NCBI RefSeq assembly: GCF_032190635.1
Contig: NZ_JAVLAS010000001.1
Location: forward strand, 620,001-684,000
Direction: 5' to 3'
DNA length: 64,000 nucleotides
Origin: Levilactobacillus zymae
Lineage (GTDB): Bacteria > Bacillota > Bacilli > Lactobacillales > Lactobacillaceae
In this document: positions 35,027 to 43,966 of the stretch, piece by piece
Numbering within the stretch: position 1 is the stretch's first letter
Layout of the letters: each line of letters starts with the position of its first letter
The notes under the pieces: model-generated
The model's input: only the letters and a program-made list of their open reading frames with translations
The model's database searches: none
What the model was told of the DNA's origin: nothing
Made by a program: the position numbers and the translations under genes

Positions 35027-35130
35027 GTTACTGTGCTGATTAGCAATTAGTGGGTCCGCACATCCTTGTCTGGTTGTACGGGTGATAGCACCGAGTTGGC
35101 TAAGCGTTCAAGACGGACGCTAGCCACGGG

Positions 35131-36126
35131 TCAAAAACCACTGGGGTCCAGCGCGTCGGTTTGAAAGCTCGACACGGGGGTGAGACTCAGCGATTTGCGC
35201 AGATCACTAGAAATTTTTTGGATGGTCTTTTGCGAAGCAATCTGGTAGTCGATGCCGTTGATGATTGCCGGCTGGCCTTGCAGCGTCTGGGACTGGATGT
35301 GGCGGCTGGTATGGCCGTACTTGGTTCGTAACCAGACTAAGTCTTTAAACGAGAGGTTGGTCTGCATATTGCTCTGCAGCGATCCCAAAACGGATTGGTA
35401 GCGGGTCAGTGATGATAGGCTAACTTCCTTGAGGACCAAGGCCTTAATGACCTGTCGTTGCCGGGCTTGGCGGCCATAGTCGCCGAGCGGATCGTCGTCA
35501 CGCATCCGTGAATAGGCCAGCGCTTGGGCGCCGTTAAGGTGAATCTTGTGGCCCTTGACCACGTTGGCCTGTTCGTAGTGGAACGTCAGTGGTGGCGTCA
35601 CGGTTACCCCACCAACCGCGTTAATCATTTTCTCTAGGCCGCCCATATTCAATAGAACGTAATAGTGAATGGGAATGTTTACCAGGTGTTCCACCGTCTT
35701 AATGGTGGTTGTTGGCCCGTATAACGGATAGGCGGCGTTGATCTTCTCTTCGTCTTGGCGGCTTCCCCAGATGTTGACCAGGGTATCCCGGGGAATGCTG
35801 GTTAGTTTAGCGGTTTGCTGCTGTGGGTTGATGGTGGCCACGATCATCGTGTCGGTCCGGCCCACGTCGTGACGCCCCAACGCTCCGGTGTCGGTTCCTA
35901 ATAAGAGAACGGCAAAGGGCTTTCCGCTGGTAATCGTGGTGTCACTAGGCTTGCTGGGTAGTGCGTGATAGGTTTGGGAGAACGTTTTTTGGGCGGCCTG
36001 GTAAGCCCGCCAACCGTAAACGCCCCCGCCAATCAGTAAAATCAAAATTCCTAAAAGAAGCCACTTTCCCCAGCTACGGTGGCTGAAGTGTGGTTGCCGT
36101 GGTGGTAACGGCGTTTCATCATTCAT
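35131..36126 (-). CDS. LCP (LytR-CpsA-Psr) family cell-wall glycopolymer ligase
   Basis: 331-residue LCP protein that transfers undecaprenyl-linked teichoic acid or capsule chains to peptidoglycan on the outer face of the membrane. A short cytoplasmic head (proline/histidine-rich, ~1-17) is followed by a signal-anchor TM (~18-40) and the LCP domain (~65-250) with LLLGTDTG, RTDTMIVATINP, SIPRDTLV, YYVLLNMGGLEKMINAVGGV and AYSRMRDDDPLGDYGRQ(A)RQ, which contain the Arg and Asp residues for pyrophosphate/Mg2+ binding. GGAGGGGG precedes the ATG. Single-gene unit. Confidence 0.93.
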   Translation of the reverse strand: MNDETPLPPRQPHFSHRSWGKWLLLGILILLIGGGVYGWRAYQAAQKTFSQTYHALPSKPSDTTITSGKPFAVLLLGTDTGALGRHDVGRTDTMIVATINPQQQTAKLTSIPRDTLVNIWGSRQDEEKINAAYPLYGPTTTIKTVEHLVNIPIHYYVLLNMGGLEKMINAVGGVTVTPPLTFHYEQANVVKGHKIHLNGAQALAYSRMRDDDPLGDYGRQARQRQVIKALVLKEVSLSSLTRYQSVLGSLQSNMQTNLSFKDLVWLRTKYGHTSRHIQSQTLQGQPAIINGIDYQIASQKTIQKISSDLRKSLSLTPVSSFQTDALDPSGF

Positions 36127-36328
36127 GTGTGGTTCCCCCTCCGATGATTTCGCCTCTAAGTATAAGCAAAGTGGTGGATAAAGGGCTAAGACTTTACCAC
36201 AATTAGGCTAAACTTTTCCCTTTCTTAGGGCTCTTAAGAAAACTAAAAATATTCGTGGTTTTTGACGTTTTGGTGTACAGTAAAAGGGAACGATTAAGTT
36301 AAAAATAGCAAAGGGAGTTGGCAGAATA

Positions 36329-36802
36329 ATGGCAAAAGTTGAGAGTTTTACGTTAGACCACACCGCCGTTAAGGCACCTTACGTACGTTTAATTACGCGG
36401 GAAACGGGTAAGAAGGGTGACGTGATTTTGAACTTTGATTTGCGGCTCGTTCAACCTAACGAAAACGCAATCCCCACCGCTGGGTTACATACGATCGAAC
36501 ACTTACTAGCGGGTTACTTACGAGACGAAATGGACGGGGTAATTGACTGTTCGCCATTCGGTTGCCGGACCGGGTTCCACTTGATTACCTGGGGTGAACA
36601 ATCCACCGAAGAAGTGGCTAAGGCGTTGAAGGCGGCACTGCACCGAATTGCCTACAATACGGAGTGGAAGGACGTTCAAGGGACCGACAAGTACAGTTGT
36701 GGGAACTACCGGGACCACAGCCTTTTCTCCGCTAAGGAATGGTGTGTGGACATTCTAGATAAGGGGATTTCGAAGGATCCCTTCACGCGTGAAGTCATCT
36801 AA
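36329..36802 (+). CDS. luxS: S-ribosylhomocysteine lyase LuxS
   Basis: 157-residue metalloenzyme that splits S-ribosylhomocysteine to homocysteine and DPD, the precursor of autoinducer-2. The metal site HTIEH is at residues 54-58, the catalytic Cys and third ligand region is FGCRTGFHL (~84), and the C-terminal CGNYRDHSL supplies the last ligand (Cys/His region ~124-130). Length is exactly normal. AAAGGGAG precedes the ATG. It stands alone; no pfs or metabolic methionine genes are adjacent. Confidence 0.96.
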   Translation: MAKVESFTLDHTAVKAPYVRLITRETGKKGDVILNFDLRLVQPNENAIPTAGLHTIEHLLAGYLRDEMDGVIDCSPFGCRTGFHLITWGEQSTEEVAKALKAALHRIAYNTEWKDVQGTDKYSCGNYRDHSLFSAKEWCVDILDKGISKDPFTREVI

Positions 36803-36823
36803 TTAAGCTTGAGCATCAATCCT

Positions 36824-36855
36824 AACGGGTGGCCAGTTAACTGGTTGCCCGTTTT
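36824..36855 (+). terminator. Terminator after luxS
   Basis: AACGGG...CCAGTT / AACTGG...CCCGTT hairpin with TTTT. Confidence 0.85.
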
Positions 36856-37003
36856 CTATTGGAGTAAAGTCAATACCCTAAGTTAGTGTCCCTAGACATC
36901 AGCTAATCGGGTGACGCGTATACTGAACTTAACATCCGCAACCGTTGGGGCGGTTCGGAAAGCTTCGTGGGTATTGGGAAAAATAAAGAGGGGGATGGTT
37001 AGG

Positions 37004-38107
37004 ATGCGTTGGCGACAGTTTTGGGGTGTGTTAGCCACCATCGGCTTAATCAGTTGTTTGACCATTTCGGCGCACGCGATGCCAATTGTGCACCAGAAAT
37101 CCAATGGGTTGTATGCGACATCCTTGCGTCGAACGCGCCATTTAAACGATAAACAGGTCCACTACGTGAAGGTGCCCAAGCACTATGCACACGCTAAGCA
37201 CCCGCACGGCGTCGACACGTTACGGGCCATTAAGGGGCGCAAGATCACGTTTAAAACCAAGTACTTATTACCGTATCCTGGGTATCATCGGCAGGCTTGG
37301 GGCAATCCGCAGAGTCTGACTCGCGCTGGCCGGTATCTGTATGTCGTGTATTGTCCCACTAAGCTGAAGAATAAGGGGCGCATTGTGCGGATCGATGAGC
37401 ACAAGTTAGCGAAGCTGCACGCAACGCCCCGGCAGTTACAGAAGGTCTATACCAAGGCGGCCAATCACAGTAAGCGAGAACGGGTGATCCGGCGGGCGAT
37501 TAAAGTGGGTCCGTTGTTCGTCACGGGGCACGGGCAATCGTTAGCTTATAATCCACGGAACCACCACCTGTATATGTGGTGCGACCGAGAAAAGGCTCCC
37601 CGCGTTCCCGTTAATCAGTACGGTTATATCAACCGGATTAGCGCCAAGAAATTACGACCGGTACACCAGATTCGCTTTCGGCTAAAACAAGGGCGGTATG
37701 CGGTCCCTGGCGGCCACGTCCTGGCCTTTGACCGGGCTGGTCGCGCCTATTTCTGGAGCTGTCCGTCTGGGCACCGGGCTTATATCTATCAGGGGCGCAT
37801 CACGGATCATCGGGTGAAGTTTCGGTTGACCCGCCAAATTCTGACCCGGGGACCGGGGACCCGCGTGCAAAGCATTGGCTATAATCCCCGCAATCATCGC
37901 CTGTATCTGGTCGCGGATGATTCGATTGTGAACTTACCCGTGAAGAAGTTGGCGGGGAAAGGTCACCTAACCAGTCGCCAGGTGCACTGGACGCGGTTTG
38001 CCTCCCGGCGAGAGTTCGAGGGCTTAGACTTCAATAAAAAGGGTCAGGCGTACCTCTTGAGTAACCACCATCCCGAAGTCTTGGTGGGGAATCGCACCAC
38101 CTGGTAG
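37004..38107 (+). CDS. Secreted protein with propeller-like repeats
   Basis: About 367 residues. The N terminus MRWRQFWGVLATIGLISCLTISAHAM is a Sec signal peptide with a probable site after AHA (~residue 24). The mature, very basic protein repeats a motif of the kind LAYNPRNHHLYMWCD / IGYNPRNHRLYLVAD / LAFDRAGRAYFWSC, suggesting beta-propeller blades. No catalytic signature. ATG 37004 was chosen because AGAGGGGG is 9 nt upstream; ATG 36995 overlaps that site and longer starts lack one. Possibly binds wall polymers, given its high positive charge. Confidence 0.72.
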   Translation: MRWRQFWGVLATIGLISCLTISAHAMPIVHQKSNGLYATSLRRTRHLNDKQVHYVKVPKHYAHAKHPHGVDTLRAIKGRKITFKTKYLLPYPGYHRQAWGNPQSLTRAGRYLYVVYCPTKLKNKGRIVRIDEHKLAKLHATPRQLQKVYTKAANHSKRERVIRRAIKVGPLFVTGHGQSLAYNPRNHHLYMWCDREKAPRVPVNQYGYINRISAKKLRPVHQIRFRLKQGRYAVPGGHVLAFDRAGRAYFWSCPSGHRAYIYQGRITDHRVKFRLTRQILTRGPGTRVQSIGYNPRNHRLYLVADDSIVNLPVKKLAGKGHLTSRQVHWTRFASRREFEGLDFNKKGQAYLLSNHHPEVLVGNRTTW

Positions 38108-38260
38108 GGCGACGATCAAGGCTGTGGGGCGTGGTGAGTCAGTACGGCCACGTCCCTAGTCGGGATACCTTAAAATATAAATAAATTCATGAGACGTTTA
38201 ATCCCCCGCTTGCGGTGAAGCACGTATAATGGGTGTGAAGACGGAAGTAGGGGGAATTCG

Positions 38261-39550
38261 ATGCAAGCTCTTTGGCGTTTTAACCAATACGTTAGCCATT
38301 GGCGGGCGATGCAGGTGATTAAGCAGGCTTTACGGGTCACGTACCCGTTCATCTTGGTCATGACCTTAATCAGTGCAATCGGGCAAAGTTGCCTAGCCGC
38401 CAACGGCTTTTTCTTTCAAATTTATCATATCGGCAAGTGGTTACCGGGGCTGGTGCTGTGGCGGGAGGCCTTTCAGGTCATGGGACTCGTGGTAAACAAC
38501 GTTGTCGCCGTGATTGTGGCGTTTGCGACCGGTTACTTTCTTGCCTTAACCTATAAGCGGAGTGGTCTAGCGGTCGGCCTGTTGAGCGCTTTGGCCTTTT
38601 TGACGCTGAACGTTAACTATGCGGTGCTCGATCAGACCAAGCGCGCGGGGGAACCCGGGGCACAGTTCGTCGAAAATAATCTGGGACCGCAGGGGATCTT
38701 CCTGGCAATTGTCGTGGGACTCAGCGTCGGGTGGTTTGTCAGCCGGCTATTGGCGAAGGCCACGCATTGGCGTTGGGTTGCGCACCTAACGCTGACCGGT
38801 CGGGTTGCTTGGTCGCTCGTGATTGTGCTGGTCATCACCGTTACGATGGGCTACGGGCTCAGCTGGTTAACGGACGGCGGACTCAACGGCCTGGTCTATC
38901 TAGGGACCAGTGCACTAATCACCAACCCGGGACATTATGGCATCATGATTCTGGCCGTCACGTCGTTCAACAATTTACTGTGGTGGTTGGGATTGATTGG
39001 ACCGGTTGGGCTGGCCGGTAATAATTCGGTGCGGTCCCTGCAAAATTTGGCCGCCGCGGTTCAGCACGGTTCCGTATGGCATGCGCCGTATCCGGTAACC
39101 TTACACACCCTGGGGGACGCCTACGCGAACTTCGGGGGCGCTGGGATGACTCTGGCGCTGATCATTGCGATTTGGTTAGGGTCACGGCAGGTGCATTATC
39201 GCCACATCGCCAACCAGACATTTTTGCCGAACCTGGTGAACTTAAACAATGCGACCTTATTGGGGTTGCCGGTGCTGTACAATCCGATTTTATTGATTCC
39301 GTTTCTGGTTGCGCCCGCCGTCAACATCGTGTTAGCGTGGTGTGCCATCACCTGGAAGCTGGTGCCGCCAATGGCTTACCCGATGCCCAGAACGACGCCG
39401 GGACCGTTGATGGCTTTTCTGGGAACTGGCGGCGATTGGCGAGCGCTATTACTAAGTCTGGTGTGCTTGGCAACGTCCGTGCTAATCTATTTGCCGTTTG
39501 TCAAACTGTTGAATCAAGCGGATCAGGAGGCGACCGATGATGAAGCGTAA
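38261..39550 (+). CDS. Orphan PTS EIIC-like membrane protein (lactose/cellobiose type) lacking the conserved Glu
   Basis: 429 residues with about ten membrane segments in the CelB/ChbC arrangement. GGAGMTLALII (~295) and VNLNNATLLGLPVLYNP (~326-342) match the EIIC landmarks HIGGTGATL and NINEP.IFGLPI..NP, but N330-A331 replace the Glu-Pro that contacts the sugar. No EIIA or EIIB gene is nearby. It overlaps the DUF915 hydrolase gene by 14 nt and shares an operon with it and a LysR regulator. A role in classical phosphotransfer is therefore doubtful; it may transport or sense without phosphorylation, or work with its hydrolase partner. TATAAT at 38225 suggests a promoter. Confidence 0.8.
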   Translation: MQALWRFNQYVSHWRAMQVIKQALRVTYPFILVMTLISAIGQSCLAANGFFFQIYHIGKWLPGLVLWREAFQVMGLVVNNVVAVIVAFATGYFLALTYKRSGLAVGLLSALAFLTLNVNYAVLDQTKRAGEPGAQFVENNLGPQGIFLAIVVGLSVGWFVSRLLAKATHWRWVAHLTLTGRVAWSLVIVLVITVTMGYGLSWLTDGGLNGLVYLGTSALITNPGHYGIMILAVTSFNNLLWWLGLIGPVGLAGNNSVRSLQNLAAAVQHGSVWHAPYPVTLHTLGDAYANFGGAGMTLALIIAIWLGSRQVHYRHIANQTFLPNLVNLNNATLLGLPVLYNPILLIPFLVAPAVNIVLAWCAITWKLVPPMAYPMPRTTPGPLMAFLGTGGDWRALLLSLVCLATSVLIYLPFVKLLNQADQEATDDEA

Positions 39551-40433
39551 GCTAATGATCGGGAGCCTGACGATCGTGTTGGTGCTCGCCGTCTTCATCC
39601 CTAGCCTGTTGTGGTTGCAACAGCGAATTACCCACTATAAGACCAATTATCGGACCCCGCTAGATCCGACCATCATGGTCCCGGGGTCGAGTGCTAGTCA
39701 GGACCGTTTCGATACCCTGATTACCCAGTTACGAGAGGAAACCAAGACCGCTCATAGCGTGTTGAAGGTCAAGGTGGCCACCAACGGGCAGTTATCCTAT
39801 ACTGGCAGCATTCGGCGGGGCGATAACCAACCGTTTATCGTGATTGCCTTTGAAAATAACCATGACGGGTACACGAACATCAATAAGCAGGCGCAGTGGT
39901 TGAATATTGCCTTTAAATCCCTCGTGCAGACCTACCACTTTAACCATTTCTCGGCACTGGGACATTCCAACGGGGGGCTAATTCTGAGCCTGTTTTTGGA
40001 AAAGTACTTCGCGCAGACTAAAAACGTGACGATCGATCGGCTAATGACCATCGCGACGCCGTACAACATGGAGTCTGACAGTACCACGACGCAGACTGCG
40101 ATGCTAAAAGAATTGATTGCTGGCCGCCGTAACTTGCCCAAGAAGCTGACGGTGTACTCGGTGGCCGGAACGGAAAACTATTCCAGTGACGGGACCGTTC
40201 CCGTCAACAGTGTTAACCAGGGGAAGTACGTCTTCCAAAACTACGTGGCGCATTACACTCAAATTACGGTGACGGGCGACGATACGACCCATTCGGATTT
40301 ACCACAAAATAAACAGATCGTGTTATTAATTCGTCAATATCTCCTGCAAGAAAACGTCCCGGAGAAGTCACCGACTAAGAAGCGGCGACAGATTAGTCGG
40401 GCCGCTGACGCCCGCGATACCGACCTACAGTGA
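39537..40433 (+). CDS. DUF915 alpha/beta hydrolase, membrane-anchored
   Basis: 298 residues. An N-terminal membrane anchor (~7-28) directs the catalytic domain outside. The oxyanion-region PTIMVPGSSASQ, nucleophile elbow LGHSNGGL (Ser ~145), acidic residue in NYSSDGTVPVNS and His in THSDLPQN complete a plausible Ser-Asp-His triad. This is the only intact DUF915 gene of the three in the window. It starts within the EIIC gene (GGAGG 6 nt before ATG 39537) and is followed after 13 nt by LysR. The basic C-terminal tail (KKRRQISRAADARD) is unusual. Substrate unknown. Confidence 0.85.
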   Translation: MMKRKLMIGSLTIVLVLAVFIPSLLWLQQRITHYKTNYRTPLDPTIMVPGSSASQDRFDTLITQLREETKTAHSVLKVKVATNGQLSYTGSIRRGDNQPFIVIAFENNHDGYTNINKQAQWLNIAFKSLVQTYHFNHFSALGHSNGGLILSLFLEKYFAQTKNVTIDRLMTIATPYNMESDSTTTQTAMLKELIAGRRNLPKKLTVYSVAGTENYSSDGTVPVNSVNQGKYVFQNYVAHYTQITVTGDDTTHSDLPQNKQIVLLIRQYLLQENVPEKSPTKKRRQISRAADARDTDLQ

Positions 40434-40446
40434 GGAGGCCCCTTTC

Positions 40447-41304
40447 GTGAACTTTCGACAACTTGAATACTTTCTGGCCGTGGCGAACGCTGGACAAATC
40501 ACGGCTGCCGCGCAGCAGCTCCACATGGCGCAACCGCCGTTGAGTTATCAGCTTAAGCAGCTCGAGGCCGAATTAGGGGTACAATTACTCCACCGAACGT
40601 CCAGTGGAACTAGCTTGACGCCGGCCGGGCAACTCTTACGGGATTACGCCCAACAGCTGCTGGATTTACGGAATCGCGCGGATAGCCAGGTGCGGTCGTT
40701 AGGCCAGGGCTTGGCAGGGGTTTTGTCGGTGGGGGTGATCTCATCGTCAATCGGAGCCACTCCCAACGCGAAGTTGCGAACGTTGACCCGGCACTACCCC
40801 AAGGTGCAGATTCGTTTGTTCGAGGATAATACCTATGGGTTGATCGACCGGTTGGAGAAACGGCTAATTGACGTGGCCATTGTGCGGACCCCCTTTAGCG
40901 GTCCCAAGTTGGCCAGTAAAGAATTGACCGCCGAAGCTATGGCGGCCGTGGTTCCTCATAAGTACGATCACTTTGCGGGAGCGACGATTCAGGTCGAGGA
41001 CTTGGCAACGGTCCCGTTGATTATTTACCGACGGTTCGAGGGACTCTTTCAAGCGACCTTCCGTCAGAAGGCCATTAACCCCTTCATCGCGTGCACCTGT
41101 GACGACGCCCGAACGGCGGTTCAATGGGCCAACGCCCAAATGGGAGTTGCCATTGTCCCGCAATCCGTGGCGGAACAGGGGAGCAATCCGCAAACCAGTA
41201 TCCGACCAATTCGTTACCGCCCGTGGCGGACCACCCTTAAGTTGGTCTGGCCCGCGCAGGTGACGCCTGGTCCCCTGCTGCAACGGTTTATCGAGAGTTA
41301 CTAG
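40447..41304 (+). CDS. LysR-family transcriptional regulator
   Basis: 285 residues. The N-terminal wHTH (1-60: MNFRQLEYFLAVANAGQITAAAQQLHMAQPPLSYQLKQLE) is textbook LysR, and the C-terminal periplasmic-binding-like domain (~88-285) is the effector module. GTG start with GAGGAGG. It is the last gene of the EIIC-hydrolase-LysR cluster, unlike the usual divergent LysR layout, so it may be cotranscribed with its targets. A strong terminator follows. Confidence 0.9.
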   Translation: MNFRQLEYFLAVANAGQITAAAQQLHMAQPPLSYQLKQLEAELGVQLLHRTSSGTSLTPAGQLLRDYAQQLLDLRNRADSQVRSLGQGLAGVLSVGVISSSIGATPNAKLRTLTRHYPKVQIRLFEDNTYGLIDRLEKRLIDVAIVRTPFSGPKLASKELTAEAMAAVVPHKYDHFAGATIQVEDLATVPLIIYRRFEGLFQATFRQKAINPFIACTCDDARTAVQWANAQMGVAIVPQSVAEQGSNPQTSIRPIRYRPWRTTLKLVWPAQVTPGPLLQRFIESY

Positions 41305-41346
41305 GCGGCTGCAAGTCGCTAAGCAGATATATTCTAGATACAAATT

Positions 41347-41392
41347 AGGCAACCTTGCCATACTTTTTAAGTATGTCAAGGCTGCCTTTTTT
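41347..41392 (+). terminator. Terminator of EIIC-DUF915-LysR operon
   Basis: AGGCAACCTTGCCATACTT pairs with AAGTATGTCAAGGCTGCCT (two mismatches/wobbles), then T6. Confidence 0.93.
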
Positions 41393-41649
41393 GCAATCGG
41401 TTACTTCGGCCACCGCAAGGCGTTGGTGCGTAGTGCTGGTTTTAAAAAACGGGACAGAGCACGAATTAATCTTTTGAGATGTAAATCACAATATCGTAAT
41501 AATTCAATTTAAATCGTTGCTTAAATAGCAAGTACTTTTGTGCAGCGTACACAACCAACGCCCCGTCGATCGGGCGGTCCCGCTTGCTCCCACCCCCGGA
41601 AAAGTTGATAATCAAAGGTGTTAAGAAACGAATTGAGGAGGGTTAACTC

Positions 41650-42495
41650 ATGGGACAAACTGCCTTAATCATGTTAGGCGTAGGGGTGTTCGCCGGGATT
41701 GCCGGGGCCATTCTAGGAATCGGTGGGGGCATGATCATCACGCCAATTCTCACCCTGGGCATGGGGTTAAACATTAAATACGCAATCGGGGCCAGCATTA
41801 TCGCCGTGATTGCGACCAGTTCGGGCTCGACCATCGCGTATCTACGCGATAACGTGCTGAACCTACGGGTGGCCATGTTTTTGGAAATTGCGACCACCAT
41901 CGGGGCCATCGTCGGGGCATTACTAACCGGCGTCTTGGATCCCAAGTACCTGTACTTACTATTCGGTTGCCTGTTGGTGTTTTCAAGCTGGAACATGTAC
42001 CGCAAGTTGCGGCGCGGTCAGGAAGTCTTGCACCGGGTCGAACCGGATAAGATTGCGACTAAGCTCAAACTGAACGGTTCGTACTACGATAAAGCCGAGA
42101 TGAAGGACGTCGACTACCAGGTTGAAAACGTGCCGGCCGGATTCTCCGTGATGTTCGGAGCCGGCGTGGCGAGTGGGCTACTGGGGATTGGATCCGGGGC
42201 CTTCAAGGTCATGGCGATGGACACCTTCATGAAAATGCCGTTAAAGCCGTCCAGTTCGACGTCGAACTTGATGATGGGGGTTACCGCGGCGGCCAGCGCT
42301 ACGGTCTACTTCTTCAACGGATCAATTTTGCCCACCATCGCCGTGCCGATGGCCTTAGGGATTTTAGTCGGGGCCGTCTTAGGGTCGCGCATCATGCAGA
42401 TCTTACCATCGCGTTGGATTCGCATTGTCTTTATTCCGGTCTTGCTCTACATTGGCGGTCAGATGGTCTTTAAGGGATTGGGGGTTCACTTCTAA
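41650..42495 (+). CDS. TSUP-family sulfite/organosulfur exporter (TauE/SafE)
   Basis: 281 residues, about eight membrane segments in two related halves: GVFAGIAGAILGIGGGMIITP (residues ~10-30) and GAGVASGLLGIGSGAFKV (~180-197) are the duplicated TSUP signatures. A ~50-residue cytoplasmic loop (RKLRRGQEVLHRVEP...) separates them. The family exports sulfite, sulfoacetate or other small anions. Coupled to the next gene by a TAATG overlap. GAGGAGGG precedes the ATG. No CsoR/CstR-type operator was found upstream. Confidence 0.88.
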   Translation: MGQTALIMLGVGVFAGIAGAILGIGGGMIITPILTLGMGLNIKYAIGASIIAVIATSSGSTIAYLRDNVLNLRVAMFLEIATTIGAIVGALLTGVLDPKYLYLLFGCLLVFSSWNMYRKLRRGQEVLHRVEPDKIATKLKLNGSYYDKAEMKDVDYQVENVPAGFSVMFGAGVASGLLGIGSGAFKVMAMDTFMKMPLKPSSSTSNLMMGVTAAASATVYFFNGSILPTIAVPMALGILVGAVLGSRIMQILPSRWIRIVFIPVLLYIGGQMVFKGLGVHF

Positions 42496-42872
42496 TGACA
42501 GAAAAACCAGCAACGGCGCAAGAAATGGCGCAAGTTGAAACCATTATTGGTCGGATCTTACAGGTTGGGGTGATTTTCTCGGCAATTGTGATGGCCATTG
42601 GGTTGGTGATGTTTCTGGCGACCGGCCATTCCGGCTACCCGGGAACCACGATGCCGTTAAGCATGGGGGCCATCTTGCTGGGCACCTGGCAATTAAAGCC
42701 CTTTGCCATTATGATGCTGGGCGTCTATTGCTTGATCTTGACGCCTGTGCTCCGAGTGGTCGTGTCGATTTATGCTTTCTATAAGGAAAAGGATCACCTC
42801 TACGTGGCCATTACCACCACGGTCCTGATTATCCTGATTATTGCATTAGTGATTGGGGTTTACGGTAAGTAA
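42495..42872 (+). CDS. DUF1634 membrane protein, partner of TSUP
   Basis: 125 residues, three membrane segments (~25-45, ~70-95, ~103-122). ETIIGRILQVGVIFSAIVMAIGL and KPFAIMMLGVYCLILTPVLRVVVSI match DUF1634, which is regularly found beside TauE/SafE genes and probably forms part of the exporter. Translational coupling with the preceding gene supports that. Confidence 0.85.
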   Translation: MTEKPATAQEMAQVETIIGRILQVGVIFSAIVMAIGLVMFLATGHSGYPGTTMPLSMGAILLGTWQLKPFAIMMLGVYCLILTPVLRVVVSIYAFYKEKDHLYVAITTTVLIILIIALVIGVYGK

Positions 42873-42937
42873 CGTTGAAATGGGATGCCCGTTTGCCAAC
42901 GTTCAGCAACACCCAACAAAAATTAGTTGACGCCAAG

Positions 42938-42966
42938 AGCCTGGGACAAAAGTCTCGGGCTTTTTA
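42938..42966 (+). terminator. Terminator (GGGACAAAAGTC type)
   Basis: AGCCTGGGAC / GTCTCGGGCT with loop AAAA, two wobbles, then T5. Confidence 0.85.
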
Positions 42967-43017
42967 GTAGTTGCCTTTAGGCCCGGTTGAGCACGCTAAA
43001 GCGCGCGAAACAAAAAC

Positions 43018-43727
43018 CCACCTGCTTTGCGGGTGGATAACAATTGGTTATACAAAATAATCCCCCATCGAATTACAATAGAGGTGTCTGAAGCCAACAT
43101 TGTAATTTGAAAGGAGATTATAAACTATGGCCAATAAACTCAACAGCCTAGCACATACGAAATGGTTGTGTAAATATCATATCGTATTTACCCCCAAGTA
43201 TAGACGGAAGATTATCTACAATCAATATCGACGTGATTTACAAGAATACATCAAACTTCTGTGTAAATATAAAGGTGTCACGATTATTGAAGGATATATG
43301 ATGCCGGACCACGTTCACCTGTTGGTCAGTATCCCACCAAAGCTAAGTGTCTCGTCCTTCATGGGATATTTGAAGGGGAAGAGTGCCTTAATGATGTTTG
43401 ATCGACACGCCAATCTAAAGTATAAATTCGGCAATCGGCACTTCTGGTCAGAAGGGTATTATGTCACAACAGTAGGCATGAACGAAGCGACCATCAAGAA
43501 ATATATTCAAGATCAAGAGAAGCATGACATGGCGCTTGATAAATTAACGACCAAGGAATATACCGACCCTTTTAAGGGTTAGAGGTCCAGCATTCCGCAC
43601 GCCGCTTAAAGCGGCCCGCCACAGTGATTGATGCAATTTGGCTTTTGACAAAAAGCCAGCGCCTTGAGACGCTGGCAGTACATACCGGGCTTATAGCCCG
43701 TGAGCAAGCCACCCGTTTTACGGGTGG
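43018..43727 (+). mobile_element. IS200/IS605-family element (tnpA only)
   Basis: Bounded by subterminal hairpins rather than inverted repeats: left CCACCTGC-TTT-GCGGGTGG (43018-43036) and right CCACCCGT-TTT-ACGGGTGG (43709-43727), sharing the same stem sequence. It encodes only tnpA. Between tnpA and the right hairpin are further perfect hairpins (43601-43615, 43655-43676, 43686-43700). The exact cleavage ends lie some bases outside the hairpins and cannot be fixed. It is inserted inside copy 2 of the dispersed repeat. Confidence 0.85.
43127..43582 (+). CDS. tnpA: IS200/IS605-family TnpA (Y1 HUH transposase)
   Basis: 151-residue single-strand transposase. The HUH motif is H62-V-H64 in MPDHVHLLVSIPP, the catalytic tyrosine is Y126 in IKKYIQDQE, and the start KWLCKYHIVFTPKYRRK is typical of IS200 TnpA. 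Intact, with AAAGGAG upstream, so probably functional. No tnpB follows. Confidence 0.95.
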   Translation: MANKLNSLAHTKWLCKYHIVFTPKYRRKIIYNQYRRDLQEYIKLLCKYKGVTIIEGYMMPDHVHLLVSIPPKLSVSSFMGYLKGKSALMMFDRHANLKYKFGNRHFWSEGYYVTTVGMNEATIKKYIQDQEKHDMALDKLTTKEYTDPFKG

Positions 43728-43735
43728 TCTTGACT

Positions 43736-43817
43736 GTCTCCGGATATTTGGTGTCGAAACGTGCGCCAAAAGGCAGTTGGTTCCGTTTAACCCCGTAAGC
43801 CAGCTAAGCGCCTTTCA
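43736..43817. repeat. Dispersed intergenic repeat, copy 2
   Basis: Matches copy 1 (33933-34070). Its companion terminator half is ~770 bp upstream at 42938-42966, the IS200-like element lying between. Non-coding; the region up to the MFS gene at 43967 contains only A+T-rich promoter-like sequence. Confidence 0.6.
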
Positions 43818-43966
43818 CCTCACTCTTTTTTATTTAAGCGGTCGGTGAGGGACTATGCTACACTAATCAGTATTAAGAATTTGTGAACTGACCGGGCGAC
43901 CTTGTTAAATTAATTTACAGGATAGACGCCGGCCTTGTAGGATAGAAAAGGAGGACCAACGAACTC

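Noticed and set aside
34519..35046. 175-residue antisense frame over the DUF1129 gene
   Set aside because: Composition of low-complexity Thr/Arg/Pro and full overlap with a real membrane-protein gene and its terminator.
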